This document shows positions 1 to 8,158 of a DNA stretch of 55,079 bases, one piece after another. Position 1 is the stretch's first letter. Every line of letters starts with the position of its first letter. Both the position numbers and the translations under genes were made by a program. Source of the stretch: an uncultured Bacteroidota bacterium (GTDB lineage: Bacteria > Bacteroidota > Bacteroidia > Chitinophagales > Chitinophagaceae); NCBI GenBank assembly GCA_903821465.1, contig CAIJLK010000293.1, forward strand, positions 1 to 55,079. Reading direction: 5' to 3'. The notes below the pieces were generated by a model. It ran no database searches. It was not told where the DNA came from and worked only from the letters and a program-made list of their open reading frames with translations.

Positions 1-22
1 AAATGATGAGCCTATAATTAAG

Positions 23-130
23 GAAGAGATAAAAGATAAAAGTGAAGAGTGAAGAGTGAAGAGTGAAGAGTGAAGAGTGGAAGAAGAAGTGAAGAGATAA
101 AAGATAAAAGTGAAGAGTGAAGAGTGAAAA
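23..130 (+). repeat. Purine-rich heptamer repeat array A
   Basis: Tandem 7-bp units of two kinds, GTGAAGA/GTGAAAA and GATAAAA, joined by GAAGAAGAA spacers. The sense strand carries TGA or TAA in every frame; the opposite strand stays open and gives a false reading frame rich in Ser, Leu, Phe, Thr and His. The plus-strand frame starting at base 2 is open from the window edge into the array and stops at 50-52, so an upstream gene may end inside the repeat; this is inference, because only about 16 codons are visible. The same units recur at six other loci in the window. Confidence 0.9.
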
Positions 131-199
131 ATGCAGAGGTATCCCCTTTTGGGAGGGGCGCCGATCCCGAGTACTCGGGAGAGAGCAGGGGTGGGTACA
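131..199. repeat. GC-rich palindromic intergenic element
   Basis: A GC-rich island in AT-rich surroundings that follows heptamer array A directly. It holds a perfect 16-bp palindrome at 165-180 (TCCCGAGTACTCGGGA) and blocks of CCCC and GGGG on both sides (143-158 and 188-195) that can pair. It resembles the short GC-rich palindromes scattered between genes of many Bacteroidota. No second copy is present in this window, so calling it a dispersed repeat is inference. Confidence 0.5.
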
Positions 200-220
200 C
201 TTAAGTTTAGAAAATTATTT

Positions 221-250
221 TAGGCGTAATTAAGTTGCGCCTATTTTTTT
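221..250 (+). terminator. Intrinsic terminator of an upstream gene
   Basis: Stem TAGGCG (221-226) pairs with CGCCTA (238-243) around an 11-nt loop and is followed by seven T (244-250). It lies 30 bp before the M28 peptidase gene and would end plus-strand transcription entering from outside the window. Confidence 0.65.
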
Positions 251-279
251 AGTTTAAATTGAACATTGAAAATTTTGAT

Positions 280-1560
280 ATGAAAAAAATTAGTTTAGTT
301 GTTTGCATATTGACTGTATCTTTTTTACAGGCACAGAATATCGACAAGATTATTAATGCCAAAGAAGTGGAAAGAATCGAGAAAATTTTGTCGGCCGATG
401 ATATGCAAGGCCGAAGAACATTCACTCCTGGAATTGAGAAAGCCGCCAACTTTATTAGCGAAGAATTCAAGCAAGTAGGTTTACAAACCTGGAAGAATAG
501 TGGCACGTATTTTCAAGAGTTCATAATGATAAAGCCAAAATTTATCAGCGCTTCTGCTAGTTTTGATAACTTATTGCTCGACACCAAAGATGTGATTGTA
601 GTAACTTCAAAACCTGATTTGTCGATTACTGAAACGAGCGGTTTTGAAAGAGCAATCATTGCAGCTGGTGCCAATTTGTCTTCAGAAGCTTCCAAATACA
701 TTCAGTCGGGCAAGAATTATTTGGTATTGGTAGATTCGTCTTTCGCGAAAAATTTCGGCAGACTAACAGGCTTCAAACGCCAATTGTTCAAATCCGAGAG
801 CTCTGTTGTTTTTATATTAACTATCCAGCAACCCAAAACCTATAGCATCAATGCAAAGCATGAAATTACAGAACAGAAATTAGCGAATGTTATTGGTATG
901 ATTCCAGGAAAAAGCAAGAAAAACGAGTACGTCATTTTCGCTGGTCACTATGATCACTTAGGAATCGGCAAAGCTGTTAATAACGATTCAATTTATAATG
1001 GCGCCAATGATGATGCTGCGGGTACTACTGCCATGATCATGTTGTCGAAATATTTTCAAGCAAAAAAAGATAACGAACGTACTTTGATATTTGTAGCATT
1101 TACTGCCGAAGAAATAGGCGCATTTGGATCACAATATTGTTCTAGACAATTCAATGCAAACGATGTAAAAGCCATGTTCAATATTGAGATGATCGGAACT
1201 GAAAGTAAGTGGGGTAAAAATTCGGCTTATATCACTGGATATGAGAAGACTGATATGGGAAAAATATTGCAGGAAAACTTAAACGGAACTGGATTTGCTT
1301 TTTATCCTGATCCATATACAGATCAAAATTTATTTTATCGCTCAGACAATGCAACCCTTGCCAAACTTGGCGTTCCAGCACATACGATCTCTACTTCAAA
1401 GATGGATAATGAGCCAAATTACCATAAAGTGTCTGACGAGATCTCAACCTTGGATATGGAGAATATGGCCATGATTATTAAAGCTATTGCACTAAGTTCT
1501 AAAGGTATTGTGAGTGGAAAAGATACGCCTTCAAGAGTGGATATGTCTTCACTTAAATAG
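280..1560 (+). CDS. Secreted M28 family zinc aminopeptidase
   Basis: Predicted exported metallopeptidase of family M28, which removes N-terminal residues from peptides using two zinc ions. I start it at the ATG at 280, not at the in-frame TTG at 259, because MKKISLVVCILTVSFLQAQ is then a clean signal peptide ending after Ala-Gln. The metal-site segments appear in the family order: GHYDHLG, then NGANDDAAG, then TAEEIGAFGS, then the Glu in MFNIEMIG, and a final His in NYHKVSDE. The region between residues about 25 and 200 probably holds the N-terminal part with a PA-like insert. The length of 426 residues is normal for the family. Its 3' end overlaps the convergent GGGPS gene by 8 bp. Substrate unknown. 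Confidence 0.88.
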   Translation: MKKISLVVCILTVSFLQAQNIDKIINAKEVERIEKILSADDMQGRRTFTPGIEKAANFISEEFKQVGLQTWKNSGTYFQEFIMIKPKFISASASFDNLLLDTKDVIVVTSKPDLSITETSGFERAIIAAGANLSSEASKYIQSGKNYLVLVDSSFAKNFGRLTGFKRQLFKSESSVVFILTIQQPKTYSINAKHEITEQKLANVIGMIPGKSKKNEYVIFAGHYDHLGIGKAVNNDSIYNGANDDAAGTTAMIMLSKYFQAKKDNERTLIFVAFTAEEIGAFGSQYCSRQFNANDVKAMFNIEMIGTESKWGKNSAYITGYEKTDMGKILQENLNGTGFAFYPDPYTDQNLFYRSDNATLAKLGVPAHTISTSKMDNEPNYHKVSDEISTLDMENMAMIIKAIALSSKGIVSGKDTPSRVDMSSLK

Positions 1561-2308
1561 TTACCAGAACACTATGAATGGCAGCACTGATTTCAGTAAT
1601 TAAGCTGGCATCTTTTTCAATAGCATTTCCAACAACAATCAGATCTCCGCCTGCCTTACAATTAAGGTAGGCTTTTTCTGCTGTGGTAATACCTCCGCCA
1701 ATGATCAACGGAATTTCAATATTGCGAGAAACTTTTTCTATCATGGTTTCTGTAATGGGGCGTTTAGCACCACTGCCCGCATCCATATAAATCAGCTTCA
1801 TACCAAGCATTTCGCCTGCCATGGCAGTACACATTGCAATATCGTTTTTATCTGCCGGAATAGGGGTTGCGTTCGAAATATACGATACTGTAGTTGGGGC
1901 TCCGCCATCAACCACCATATAACCAGTTGGCATGATCTCTAAACCGCTATTCTTTACAAAAGGGGCGCTGATCACATGTTGCCCAATGAGTAATTCTGGA
2001 TTGCGACCAGATATCAAGGAAAGGTATAAAAGCGCATCTGCGTATTTACTAACCTGTGAGGGAGAACCAGGAAATAGAATGACCGGGATATTGCAGTTAG
2101 CTTTAATTTGTTGGATACACTGATCTAAATGAGTAGAGATTACCAAACTGCCACCTACAAAAAAATAATCCACTTTTGAATTGACCGCTAACTGAACCAG
2201 TTCCTCAATTTTTAATATATCCACCTTGTCGGGGTCAACCAGCACAGCGAAAGATTTCTTTCCCTGCCTTTTTTTATCCAAAAACTGATTGTAGATAGAT
2301 GGTTTCAT
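1553..2308 (-). CDS. Geranylgeranylglyceryl/heptaprenylglyceryl phosphate synthase family (PcrB/GGGPS)
   Basis: TIM-barrel prenyltransferase that joins a long polyprenyl diphosphate to glycerol-1-phosphate. The family makes archaeal ether-lipid precursors, is called PcrB in Firmicutes and has a GGGPS branch in Bacteroidota. Seen here: AVLVDPDK near the N terminus, FVGGSL, LFPGSPSQVS, the segment MDAGSGAKRPI and the phosphate-binding IIGGGITTAEKA near the C terminus. The start at 2308 (MKPSIYNQF) gives 251 residues, the family size; the longer frame reaching 2392 adds 28 residues that do not look like family sequence. The lipid made by this organism cannot be read from the gene. Convergent with the M28 peptidase, with tails overlapping by 8 bp. 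Confidence 0.85.
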   Translation of the reverse strand: MKPSIYNQFLDKKRQGKKSFAVLVDPDKVDILKIEELVQLAVNSKVDYFFVGGSLVISTHLDQCIQQIKANCNIPVILFPGSPSQVSKYADALLYLSLISGRNPELLIGQHVISAPFVKNSGLEIMPTGYMVVDGGAPTTVSYISNATPIPADKNDIAMCTAMAGEMLGMKLIYMDAGSGAKRPITETMIEKVSRNIEIPLIIGGGITTAEKAYLNCKAGGDLIVVGNAIEKDASLITEISAAIHSVLVTI

Positions 2309-2499
2309 AGCTGAACAACACATATTGCGATGCAAAAATGCAAAAAAGTTTTTATTTAATGCGTTTATTAAGCGGATGTTTCTGTAAATCAAGCCTATTT
2401 GAGAGAAAAGGGACTTAATCAGCTCATTTTTTAGATAATAATCTTTACTTATATAGAATGTTTATCTATTTACAAAATTTAGTTGAAACTGCCGCTTTT

Positions 2500-2589
2500 T
2501 TTTCCACAAATTCTTTTCTACAACTGTTAACATTGCAGCAAAATCAACCGGGAATGGAGTCATGAGATTATCCACAATCCTTTTCCACA
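2500..2589. promoter_or_regulatory. Cluster of DnaA-box-like sequences upstream of nrdJ
   Basis: A perfect DnaA-type 9-mer TTATCCACA at 2568-2576 is flanked by TTTTCCACA at 2500-2508 and 2581-2589, each with one mismatch, all in the same orientation. The last two are 13 bp apart from start to start. The 394-bp gap 2309-2702 otherwise holds the nrdJ promoter region; no gene or riboswitch is visible in it. A role in DnaA binding is inference. Confidence 0.4.
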
Positions 2590-2647
2590 ATCTGTTGATA
2601 TTTACCATCTTGAATTCTGCTTAGGGAAGAATATTTTCGTCTACCGC

Positions 2648-2662
2648 TTAACAATTTGTTAA
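2648..2662. promoter_or_regulatory. Perfect inverted repeat before nrdJ (operator candidate)
   Basis: TTAACAA, T, TTGTTAA forms a perfect palindrome 40 bp upstream of the nrdJ start, with CCG and CGG just outside the arms. The position suits a repressor site. It does not match the NrdR box as I know it, so the regulator is unknown. Confidence 0.35.
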
Positions 2663-2702
2663 CGGCATAGAATCGATACAACCCAATAAATATCTCTGTA
2701 AT

Positions 2703-5700
2703 ATGGCTACCCGCACTAATAAAGGCTTGCAGTTTTCACGTCTCTTCACAAAAGATGAAGTAAGTCCCTACGACATGTTTGAATATGATTATCGCGACAG
2801 TGTAATCAAGAACCCGAATGGTGAGAAAGTATTCGAGATGAATAATGTAGAAGTTCCAAAACAGTGGAGTCAGATCGCTACAGATATTCTTGCTCAAAAA
2901 TATTTTCGGAAAGCAGGTGTGCCCCAAGCTGATGGTTCTTTGGGTAGAGAAACTAGCGTAAAGCAGGTAGCACATCGTATGGCCAATTGTTGGCGCGTTT
3001 GGGGTGAACGCAATGGCTATTTCGCTTCTGAAAAAGATGCACAAGTTTTTTATGATGAGTTAGCCTATAGTATTTTGAATCAGGCTTGTGTTCCTAATTC
3101 ACCACAATGGTTTAATACAGGATTGCATGAAAGCTATGGTATCACTGGAAAAGCTCAAGGGCATTTCTATGTAGATGGTAAAGATGGCCAATTAAAAAGA
3201 TCTACGAATGCTTATGAACGTCCTCAACCTCACGCATGTTTTATCTTGAGCGTTTCTGATGATTTAGTAAACGACGGAGGGATCATGGATCTTTGGGTTC
3301 GTGAAGCACGTATTTTTAAATATGGCTCTGGAGTAGGTACCAACTTCTCACATATCCGTGGTGGTGGTGAGCGTTTAAGTGGTGGTGGTACTTCAAGTGG
3401 ATTAATGAGTTTCTTGAAAATTGGTGACCGTGCTGCTGGTGCAATTAAAAGCGGTGGAACAACTCGACGTGCTGCTAAAATGGTTTGCTTGGATTTGGAT
3501 CATCCCGAGATCATGGAATTCATTAACTGGAAAGTAGGCGAAGAGAAAAAAGTTGCTGCATTGGTTGCTGCTGGTTATGATAATAGCTATGAAGGCGAAG
3601 CTTACATGACTGTAGCCGGTCAAAATAGCAATAACTCTATCCGTATTCCTAACGAGTTCTTCAAAATATTAGAAGAAGGTGGCGATTGGGAATTGAAAGC
3701 ACGTACCGATGGTCGTGTGATGCAAAAAATTCCTGCAAAAGATGTTTGGGATCAGATTGCTTATGCAGCTTGGAGTTGCGCTGATCCTGGAACACAATAC
3801 GATACTACTATCAACGAATGGCATACCTGCCCTCAAGGTGGACGCATCAATGCTTCTAACCCTTGTTCAGAGTACATGTTCTTAGACAATACAGCTTGTA
3901 ATTTGGCTTCAGCTAACTTGATGAAGTTCTTTAACCCTGCTGATAACTCATTTGATGTAAAAGGATTTGAATATACTTGTCGACTCTGGACAACTGTGCT
4001 GGAGATCTCTGTATTGATGGCGCAGTTCCCTTCTAAAGAAGTAGCTGAGTTGAGCTACGATTATCGCACACTAGGTCTTGGTTTTGCTAACCTTGGTTCT
4101 ATGTTGATGGTAAGTGGCATTCCTTATGATAGCGAAGATGCTCGTGGAATTGCGGGTGCAATCACTGCTATCATGACTGGTATCGCTTACAAAACTTCAG
4201 CTGAAATGGCTAGCTTCTTGGGTGCTTTCCCTCGCTATGAAGAAAATAAAGCAGATATGTTACGTGTTATGCGCAACCACCGCGCAGCTGCTTATGATGC
4301 TAGCGAAGCTTACGAAGGTCTTAGCGTAAAACCAATTGGTATCAATGCAAAATATTGTCCCGATTATTTATTAACTGCTGCTACCAAAGCTTGGGATGAT
4401 GCAGTTCAATTGGGAGAAAAATATGGTTATAGAAACGCACAGACAACTGTAATTGCTCCAACTGGAACCATTGGTCTAGTAATGGATTGCGATACTACAG
4501 GTGTTGAGCCTGACTTTGCTTTAGTGAAGTTTAAAAAATTATCTGGTGGTGGATATTTCAAAATCATCAACCAATCTGTTCCTGCAGCATTAAAGAACTT
4601 GGGTTATACTGCAGCTGAATCTTTAGCGATCGAGCAATATGCAGTGGGTGCAGCAAGCTTTGAAAAAGCTCCATTCATCAATAATAAAACATTGACTGAA
4701 AAAGGATTCACAGATGCTGAAATCGAAAAATTAAATGGTGCAGCTCGTTCTGCTTTTGATATTGCATTTATTTTCAACCGCTTTACTTTGGGCGATGCAT
4801 GTATGCAACGTTTAGGATTTACTGAAGAAGAGTATAGCGATTGGAGCTTCAATTTATTAGAAGCAATAGGATATTCAGAAGATGAAATTTTTGCAGCAAA
4901 TGATTATGTCTGCGGAACAATGACTATTGAAGGCGCTCCATTGCTAAAACCAGAACACCTTCCTGTTTTCGATTGCGCTAACAAGTGTGGTAAGAAAGGG
5001 GAAAGATATATTCACGCTCATGGACACATTAAAATGATGGCTGCTTGTCAACCATTCTTAAGTGGTGCCATTTCTAAAACTATCAACCTTCCGAACGAAG
5101 CCAAAGTAGAAGAGATTGCAGATTGTTATTTGTTGAGCTGGAGCTTGGGATTAAAAGCAAATGCTTTATATCGCGATGGTTCTAAATTGAGTCAGCCTTT
5201 AAGTACTAAGTCCGACAAAAAGAAAAAGTCAGAAGAAAGCGAAGAGTTGGTTGAAGAAACAGCCCTGCCAGCTGAAAGCAATATCGTAGATCTTGGAAAA
5301 TTAACAGTAGACGAATTATTAGAGGAAGTAACCAAGAGAATGCAAGCATCTTCAGATACCAAACTGAAACGTGCACTTTCTAAAATAGTAGAAAGAAAAT
5401 CACTGCCTGCAAAACGTAGAGGATTTACCCAGAAAGCAAAAATCAATGGTCAGGTATTATTCCTAAGAACAGGCGAATACCAAGATGGAACATTAGGAGA
5501 AATCTTCATCGATTTGGCTAAAGAAGGTTCTACACTTCGCAGCTTAATGAACTGTTTTGCCATCTCTATTTCTGTTGGCTTACAATATGGGGTTCCTTTA
5601 GATGAGTTTGTTGACAAATTCGTGTTTACTAAGTTCGAACCTTCTGGTATGGTAGACCATCCGAATATTAAAACAACAACATCTTTGGTTGACTTTGTAT

Positions 5701-6047
5701 TCCGCGCACTGGCTTACGAATATTTAGATAGAACCGATTTGGTTCATGTATTAGACAAACCATCAGTAGGTAATACTGGGGAAGAGGAGGGAGAAGCAAT
5801 TTTTTTGGGAAAGCCTGAGTTGAGCAGTATTCGTGTAACAGCTCCTTCGGCTAGCACCACTGCTCCGTTGGTTCAGAAAACAGAGAAAGTTGCGATGAGA
5901 GCAGATCAAGGGATGGATGCAGTGAATGCAGCAGCAAAAAGTATGCAGAGCGATGCGCCATCTTGTAACACTTGCGGACATATTACTATTCGCAGCGGTA
6001 CTTGTTACAAATGTTTGAATTGTGGTAATAGCATGGGCTGTAGTTAA
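2703..6047 (+). CDS. nrdJ: Adenosylcobalamin-dependent (class II) ribonucleotide reductase
   Basis: Reduces ribonucleotides to deoxyribonucleotides with a thiyl radical made from vitamin B12 coenzyme, without oxygen and without a small subunit. Key cysteines visible: Cys179 (PQPHACF) and Cys399 (TACNL) as the redox pair and Cys388 in NPCSEY as the expected thiyl radical site; PTGTIGLVMDCDTTG near residue 595 is the family phosphate/active-site segment. After a charged linker at about 855-875 follows a TSCPD-type domain (about 905-1020) and a Cys-rich tail with Cys1088, 1091, 1101, 1104, 1107 and 1113, which in this family re-reduces the active site. At 1114 residues it is a normal long NrdJ. 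The stop codon is the first base pairs of heptamer array B. No other reductase class is visible in the window. Confidence 0.96.
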   Translation: MATRTNKGLQFSRLFTKDEVSPYDMFEYDYRDSVIKNPNGEKVFEMNNVEVPKQWSQIATDILAQKYFRKAGVPQADGSLGRETSVKQVAHRMANCWRVWGERNGYFASEKDAQVFYDELAYSILNQACVPNSPQWFNTGLHESYGITGKAQGHFYVDGKDGQLKRSTNAYERPQPHACFILSVSDDLVNDGGIMDLWVREARIFKYGSGVGTNFSHIRGGGERLSGGGTSSGLMSFLKIGDRAAGAIKSGGTTRRAAKMVCLDLDHPEIMEFINWKVGEEKKVAALVAAGYDNSYEGEAYMTVAGQNSNNSIRIPNEFFKILEEGGDWELKARTDGRVMQKIPAKDVWDQIAYAAWSCADPGTQYDTTINEWHTCPQGGRINASNPCSEYMFLDNTACNLASANLMKFFNPADNSFDVKGFEYTCRLWTTVLEISVLMAQFPSKEVAELSYDYRTLGLGFANLGSMLMVSGIPYDSEDARGIAGAITAIMTGIAYKTSAEMASFLGAFPRYEENKADMLRVMRNHRAAAYDASEAYEGLSVKPIGINAKYCPDYLLTAATKAWDDAVQLGEKYGYRNAQTTVIAPTGTIGLVMDCDTTGVEPDFALVKFKKLSGGGYFKIINQSVPAALKNLGYTAAESLAIEQYAVGAASFEKAPFINNKTLTEKGFTDAEIEKLNGAARSAFDIAFIFNRFTLGDACMQRLGFTEEEYSDWSFNLLEAIGYSEDEIFAANDYVCGTMTIEGAPLLKPEHLPVFDCANKCGKKGERYIHAHGHIKMMAACQPFLSGAISKTINLPNEAKVEEIADCYLLSWSLGLKANALYRDGSKLSQPLSTKSDKKKKSEESEELVEETALPAESNIVDLGKLTVDELLEEVTKRMQASSDTKLKRALSKIVERKSLPAKRRGFTQKAKINGQVLFLRTGEYQDGTLGEIFIDLAKEGSTLRSLMNCFAISISVGLQYGVPLDEFVDKFVFTKFEPSGMVDHPNIKTTTSLVDFVFRALAYEYLDRTDLVHVLDKPSVGNTGEEEGEAIFLGKPELSSIRVTAPSASTTAPLVQKTEKVAMRADQGMDAVNAAAKSMQSDAPSCNTCGHITIRSGTCYKCLNCGNSMGCS

Positions 6048-6170
6048 GAGATAAAAGATAAAAGATAAAAGTGAAGAGTGAAAGAAGAAGTGAAGAGTGA
6101 AGAGTGAAGAGTGAAAGAAGAAGATAAAAGTGAAAAGTGAAGAGTGAAAGAAGAAGTGAAGAGTGAAGTA
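6047..6170 (+). repeat. Purine-rich heptamer repeat array B (sense to nrdJ)
   Basis: Begins at the nrdJ stop codon: TTAAGAGATAAAAG continues directly into GATAAAA and GTGAAGA units with GAAAGAAGAAG spacers. It is purine-rich on the nrdJ sense strand. An inverted partner array lies at 6278-6341, beyond the terminator. The minus-strand frame across this array is a repeat artefact. Confidence 0.9.
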
Positions 6171-6238
6171 AGTACCTAACATTGGGTTTTAGACAGCAAT
6201 GTCTTAGCCATAGTTTTTAAACCGTACCTGGTTATCAG

Positions 6239-6267
6239 CCGTCCCGATTTTTCGGGACGGTTTTTTT
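6239..6267 (+). terminator. Intrinsic terminator after nrdJ
   Basis: Perfect 8-bp stem CCGTCCCG (6239-6246) / CGGGACGG (6253-6260), 6-nt loop, then seven T. It lies between the two opposed heptamer arrays. Confidence 0.9.
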
Positions 6268-6277
6268 AGTTTCCATC

Positions 6278-6341
6278 CTTCACTTCTCACTTCTCACTTT
6301 TTTTCCTCCTCTCTTCACTTTTATCTTTTATCTCTTCACTT
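6278..6341 (-). repeat. Heptamer array B', inverted relative to array B
   Basis: The same repeat family, purine-rich on the minus strand. Positions 6300-6341 are identical, base for base over 42 bp, to 8962-9003 next to metG. With array B it forms a long imperfect inverted repeat around the nrdJ terminator. The rest of the 343-bp nrdJ-GMC gap (6342-6390) shows no clear promoter motif. Confidence 0.85.
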
Positions 6342-6390
6342 AATTTCTTACATTCATTCCTCTAACGATAACAAAATTCAACTAAGCTAT

Positions 6391-8133
6391 ATGGGAGATC
6401 TTCAGATCAAAAAACAACCAAAAAAATACGATGCGGTGATCGTTGGTTCAGGTGCCGGTGGGGGTATGGCAGCATACACTTTATCAAAAGCCGGATTAAA
6501 AGTTTGTTTAATAGAAGCTGGTCCGAGTTATGATCCTGCTATCAATTCTTCTCAGTTGAAAAATCCTTGGGATTCACCTAGAAGAGGTGCTAGTACTAAG
6601 TTTCGTCCCTTCGGAGATTTCGACGGTTGCTACTGGGGTTGGGAAATTGATGGCGAACCTTATACCATGAAAGAAGGGTCGGCTAAATGGAATTGGTGGC
6701 GCGCCAGAATGATTGGTGGTAGAACAAACCATTGGGGTAGAATTTCTCTTCGTTTCGGACCAAAAGATTTTAAAAGAAGAAGTATTGATGGACTTGGGGA
6801 TGATTGGCCAATTGGTTATGATGATGTAAAACCTTATTACGATAAGATCGATAAATTGATTGGTGTTTTTGGATCGTTGGAAGGATTACCCAATGATCCC
6901 GATGGTATTTTCTTGCCGGCACCTAAGCCTCGCTTGCATGAATTGATGATTAAAAAATCTGCTACTGGAATTGGGATCCCTGTAATACCATCTCGCTTAT
7001 CAATTCTTACTAAAAAGATCAATGAAGAAAGAGGCGCTTGCTTTTTCTGCGCGCAATGCGGAAGAAGTTGTAAAGTGTATGGCGATTTTTCTTCCTCTTC
7101 CGTTTTGATCAAACCCGCTATTATGACGGGGAATATAGATGTCATTACAAATGCAATGGCTCGAGAAGTATTAACCAATGCAGAAGGGTTGGCTACTGGT
7201 GTTTCTTTTATTGATAAGAATGATAATCAAGAATACCAAGTATTCGGTAAAGTAGTAATCCTTGCTGCCAGCACTTGTGAAACGGCTCGTTTATTACTCA
7301 ATTCAAAATCACAACGTCATCCCAATGGATTAGCAAATGACAGCAATGTAGTTGGTAAATATCTACATGATTCTACTGGTGCAGGTATGGGGGGAGTTCT
7401 TCCAGAACTCTTTGGACGTAAGCGTTATAATGAAGATGGGGTAGGTGGTATGCACGTTTATACCCCATGGTGGCTCGATAATAAAAAATTAGATTTTCCT
7501 CGAGGGTATCATATAGAGTATGGTGGTGGAATGGGACAGCCAGCATATGGAATTGGCATGGGAATTGAATCGCAAAATGGTCAGTTTCCCATATTTGGTA
7601 AAACCAAAGAAGCGGGTGGATATGGTGCATCATTAAAAGAAGACCATCGTTACCTGTATGGTGCTGGAGTTAGTATGGCTGGTCGAGGAGAAGCGGTTCC
7701 GAATATCGATAACTACTGCGAAATTGATCCTAGCGTGGTTGATAAATTTGGCATACCTGTTTTGCGTTTTCATACCAATCATGCTGACTATGAAATCAAA
7801 CAAGCTAAACACATGAAAGAAACCTTCAGAGAAATTTTGCACAATATGGGCGCAATCATTACTTGGGGTGGTGAGGATAATGAGAAGAATAAATGGGGAT
7901 TAGAAAATCCAGGAAATATTATTCACGAAGCAGGTACCGTTAGAATGGGAGATGATCGTAAAACATCTGCACTCAATAAATGGAGTCAGGCACACGATTG
8001 CAAAACATTATTCTGTGTAGATGGAAGTCAGTTTACTTCACAAGCCGATAAAAACATTACATGGACTATTCTTGCATTGTCTATGCGCGCTTCTGAATAC
8101 ATTATCGATGAATTGAAAAAACAAAATATCTAA
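6391..8133 (+). CDS. GMC-family FAD dehydrogenase, catalytic subunit, with a putative Fe-S cysteine motif
   Basis: Oxidises an alcohol group, probably of a sugar or sugar acid, using FAD. Seen: the dinucleotide-binding loop VIVGSGAGGGMAAYTL at about 16-31, the GMC substrate/FAD segment RMIGGRTNHWGR at 106-117 and the GMC C-terminal domain with HEAGTVRMG and DGSQFTSQADKNITWTI. Cys217, Cys220, Cys223 and Cys227 form CX2CX2CX3C (CFFCAQCGRSC). In membrane glucose and fructose dehydrogenases of this family, cysteines in the corresponding region hold an iron-sulphur cluster, so one is likely here. No signal peptide is present; the next gene, 25 bp downstream, encodes the small subunit with an export signal, so the complex may be exported as one unit. 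The cytochrome subunit of related enzymes is not encoded nearby. Substrate unknown. Confidence 0.88.
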   Translation: MGDLQIKKQPKKYDAVIVGSGAGGGMAAYTLSKAGLKVCLIEAGPSYDPAINSSQLKNPWDSPRRGASTKFRPFGDFDGCYWGWEIDGEPYTMKEGSAKWNWWRARMIGGRTNHWGRISLRFGPKDFKRRSIDGLGDDWPIGYDDVKPYYDKIDKLIGVFGSLEGLPNDPDGIFLPAPKPRLHELMIKKSATGIGIPVIPSRLSILTKKINEERGACFFCAQCGRSCKVYGDFSSSSVLIKPAIMTGNIDVITNAMAREVLTNAEGLATGVSFIDKNDNQEYQVFGKVVILAASTCETARLLLNSKSQRHPNGLANDSNVVGKYLHDSTGAGMGGVLPELFGRKRYNEDGVGGMHVYTPWWLDNKKLDFPRGYHIEYGGGMGQPAYGIGMGIESQNGQFPIFGKTKEAGGYGASLKEDHRYLYGAGVSMAGRGEAVPNIDNYCEIDPSVVDKFGIPVLRFHTNHADYEIKQAKHMKETFREILHNMGAIITWGGEDNEKNKWGLENPGNIIHEAGTVRMGDDRKTSALNKWSQAHDCKTLFCVDGSQFTSQADKNITWTILALSMRASEYIIDELKKQNI

Positions 8134-8158
8134 TATCCCCCGGGTTAAAAATAAAATT

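Noticed and set aside
2309..2702. Cobalamin riboswitch before the B12-dependent nrdJ
   Set aside because: AGGGAAGAA occurs near 2623, but the B12 box and the rest of the conserved core are not present.
5763..6182. Minus-strand open frame with repeated Ser-Leu-Phe-Thr-Leu-His
   Set aside because: It is the pyrimidine strand of heptamer array B, which has no stop codons, plus antisense of nrdJ. The same holds for the frames at 18-200 and 25740-25970.
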